DNA from: Viscum album
Taxonomy: Eukaryota; Streptophyta; Magnoliopsida; Santalales; Viscaceae
Reading direction: 5' to 3'
DNA: 64,000 nucleotides
Assembly: GCA_963277665.1 (NCBI GenBank)
Contig: OY728121.1
Coordinates: 957,068,097-957,132,096, forward strand
Shown here: one piece after another, positions 62,477 to 64,000 of the stretch
Layout of the letters: each line of letters opens with the position of its first letter
Position numbering within the stretch: the first letter of the stretch is position 1
Translations under genes and position numbers: made by a program
The notes under the pieces: model-generated
Told to the model about the DNA's origin: nothing
Databases searched by the model: none
What the model saw: only the letters and a program-made list of their open reading frames with translations

Positions 62477-64000
62477 AATCATTTTCCCATTCAATAATGT
62501 CGGTTTCCTTCTCCATTTCTTCATCCAATTCATTCATCCTTGATAGACTAATATTTTCAATATGATGGTGGAAAAATAATTCTTCTTCCGGTTGTTGGTT
62601 AAATTCAATTTAAGAGGTCAAATTTTCCACTTCATCACCCATATCATAAAAATCTTTTTGTATTATGTGAGCAACTACACTCCACCCTTCATTGAAAACA
62701 TCATTCACATAATATACCATTTTGGCTTGCGATGCTAAGATATATGGATCATGCAGTTCATGATCACCAACATCCATCAAGTGAGATAAGTTCACAGAAG
62801 TAAATTGCAAGGAATCTATTTTAACACCTTTGATAATATCGACCCATTTTTAATTTGAATAAATCAACAGAAAAATGTCCATGGTAGTTTAATTCAATAA
62901 TATCATGCAGATTTCCATTGTAATCCACTTTAGAAAATGTAAATATACCACTATTCTGTGTTTTCCAACCCACTTCTCGATCGACTGTACGAAATCTAAA
63001 GTCATTCACATTATAAGCGTCGAACATTCTAACTTATTTTAGAGGACCTCTAGAAACAAATTTCAAATCATCTAACACCTCTACTCAAGTATCAGTATTC
63101 ATGATCTTAAAAAAGAAATATACTTTATTAGATTTACAAAATGTATTTTTCAAACTAATATTCGTACTTATTAAAATATTTATGAACTTACACGTCGTGC
63201 AAAACATTATAAAAACTCTTTATTAGTAGCTTTAATTATATATTTCTCATTTTGTGTTCAGCCTCTCATTCATCTCTTTATTGTTATCCTCAACACTTCA
63301 ATAAATGGATCTGCAATTTCACTATTCAGCATCACATATCTATGTGCCTGTAATAATTCTAATTCAGTCAGTGTCACATTTGAGGTCCTCCCAACAGATC
63401 GACCAATAGCATGAAATATTTTGGATTTCTGATGTATTTGAGATTGATTCGATGTGTCGTCAACACATCCATCTCAAGTAAATATTGTCTCAATATCATC
63501 CAAGTATCTAGAACAAAATGTAAGACACTCCTCAACCAAATAGCCTTCTGCAAATGAGCCTTATGGTTGAGCTTTATTTCTCACGTATGATTTCAAATGT
63601 CGAAGATATCTGTAAAATAAGATAAACATAATTAATAATTTAATTAAGTACCAAAAATTGTTTAGTTAACTAAAAAACATATAAATAAAGTACATCTCAA
63701 TTAGATACATCCATAGATAATGAACGGGCCTCCTAATTTAGCTTCCTCAACCAAATGCACAGTTAAATGAATCACTATAGTAAAAAATGACGGAGGAAAG
63801 ATCATATACATTGCACAAAGGGTCAATACAAACCTCTCCTGGAGGTTTTCTAGCTGAAATGGATGTAGAGATTTCTCACATAGTTGTCTGAAAAATGTGC
63901 AGAATTGGAGTAAAACTGCATTTATTTTTTCAGGTAATAATGTATGCAATGCCAATGGTAGTAACTGTCGTAACAAAATATGTGAATCGTTACTTTTCAA
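62477..64000 (-). pseudogene. CACTA TnpD-like transposase, DUF4218 and DUF4216 part; N-terminus outside window
   Basis: Catalytic transposase family of CACTA elements, C-terminal half. Exon pieces: 64,000-63,694, 63,609-63,192, 63,105-62,477, with GT-AG borders. The first reads MKSNDSHILLRQLLPLALHT and IFPPSFFTIVIHLTVHLVEE, the DUF4218 core (K.HD.H..MQ.LLP.A, IFPP.FFD.M.HL..HL..E). One frameshift follows at GGP. The second has RHLKSYVRNKAQPEGSFAEG and VEECLTFCSRYL, the DUF4218 tail. The third has NDFRFRTVDREVGWKTQNSG and DPYILASQAKMVYYVND, the DUF4216 domain; a second frameshift lies between them near 62,835. The gene ends about ETDIIEWENDC. Its DDE core should lie beyond 64,000. Confidence 0.85.

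Larger units (their letters stand above)
57299..64000 (-). mobile_element. CACTA (En/Spm-type) DNA transposon, 3' part; runs past the window end
   Basis: Begins at the terminal CACTACAAGAGAATCGCC, with a GC-rich subterminal repeat array behind it. It carries two transposase genes on the minus strand in the usual order, TnpD-like (DUF4218 plus DUF4216) then TnpA-like (Ptta/En/Spm). The left end at 57,299 is therefore the element's 3' end; the 5' end and the TnpD N-terminus lie beyond 64,000. Splice sites are still recognisable and the frames hold only scattered lesions, so this is the youngest or best-preserved element here. Confidence 0.85.

Noticed and set aside
1..64000. tRNA, rRNA or host protein-coding genes
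   Set aside because: None recognised; all coding-like stretches that could be identified belong to transposable elements.

Overview
The window looks like intergenic DNA from a plant with a large genome, most likely an angiosperm. I recognise no host gene. Almost everything is transposable-element sequence: the domain order, the LTR signatures (tRNA primer sites, purine tracts) and a CACTA DNA transposon with DUF4218/DUF4216 and Ptta/En/Spm-type transposase genes are all plant hallmarks. The base composition is AT-rich and CpG-poor. Most reading frames are broken at codons where Trp, Gln or Arg is expected, as after long C-to-T decay of methylated DNA.

Layout. 1-1071 is the tail of a Tekay/Del-type Ty3 LTR. 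About 2,050-3,450 is the RT and RNase H part of a decayed Ty1/copia pol on the plus strand, followed by an unassigned AT-rich stretch. About 5,465-8,260 is a long LTR of a SIRE/Maximus-like copia element. It is followed by a leader, a gag relic, polypurine tracts and a second LTR that starts at about 10,701. That second LTR is cut at 11,741 and resumes at 43,525. Between the two halves lies one 31.8-kb insertion: a giant Tat/Ogre-like Ty3 element on the minus strand, with LTRs of about 3.03 kb.

The Tat element, read in its own direction from 43,524 down to 11,742, has: 5' LTR; a primer site resembling the complement of tRNA-Trp, with two further downstream copies; a field of 33-bp repeats; gag; protease; RT; RNase H; integrase; a stretch with diverged internal repeats; and a long extra open reading frame on the opposite (plus) strand, about 20,060-26,390, that looks like a plant mobile domain (PMD) protein. 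A G-run purine tract and the 3' LTR follow. Two younger insertions sit inside it: a 4.76-kb Tekay solo LTR (13,383-18,143) in the 3' LTR, and a 2.6-kb LINE-derived retroposon with only an ORF1 (22,719-25,336) in the PMD frame.

After the second SIRE LTR come a short SIRE-type leader, another copia RNase H fragment (about 45,740-46,430), a complete minus-strand Athila-type Ty3 element (about 46,491-56,913) and, from 57,299 past the window end, a CACTA transposon on the minus strand. The CACTA genes are by far the best preserved coding sequence in the window.

The relative order of events is readable: the SIRE relic is oldest of the nest, the Tat element landed in its LTR, and the Tekay and LINE copies landed in the Tat element. 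All boundaries come from comparing repeats by eye. Those with a clear target-site duplication or purine tract are good to a few bases; the others are good to tens of bases.
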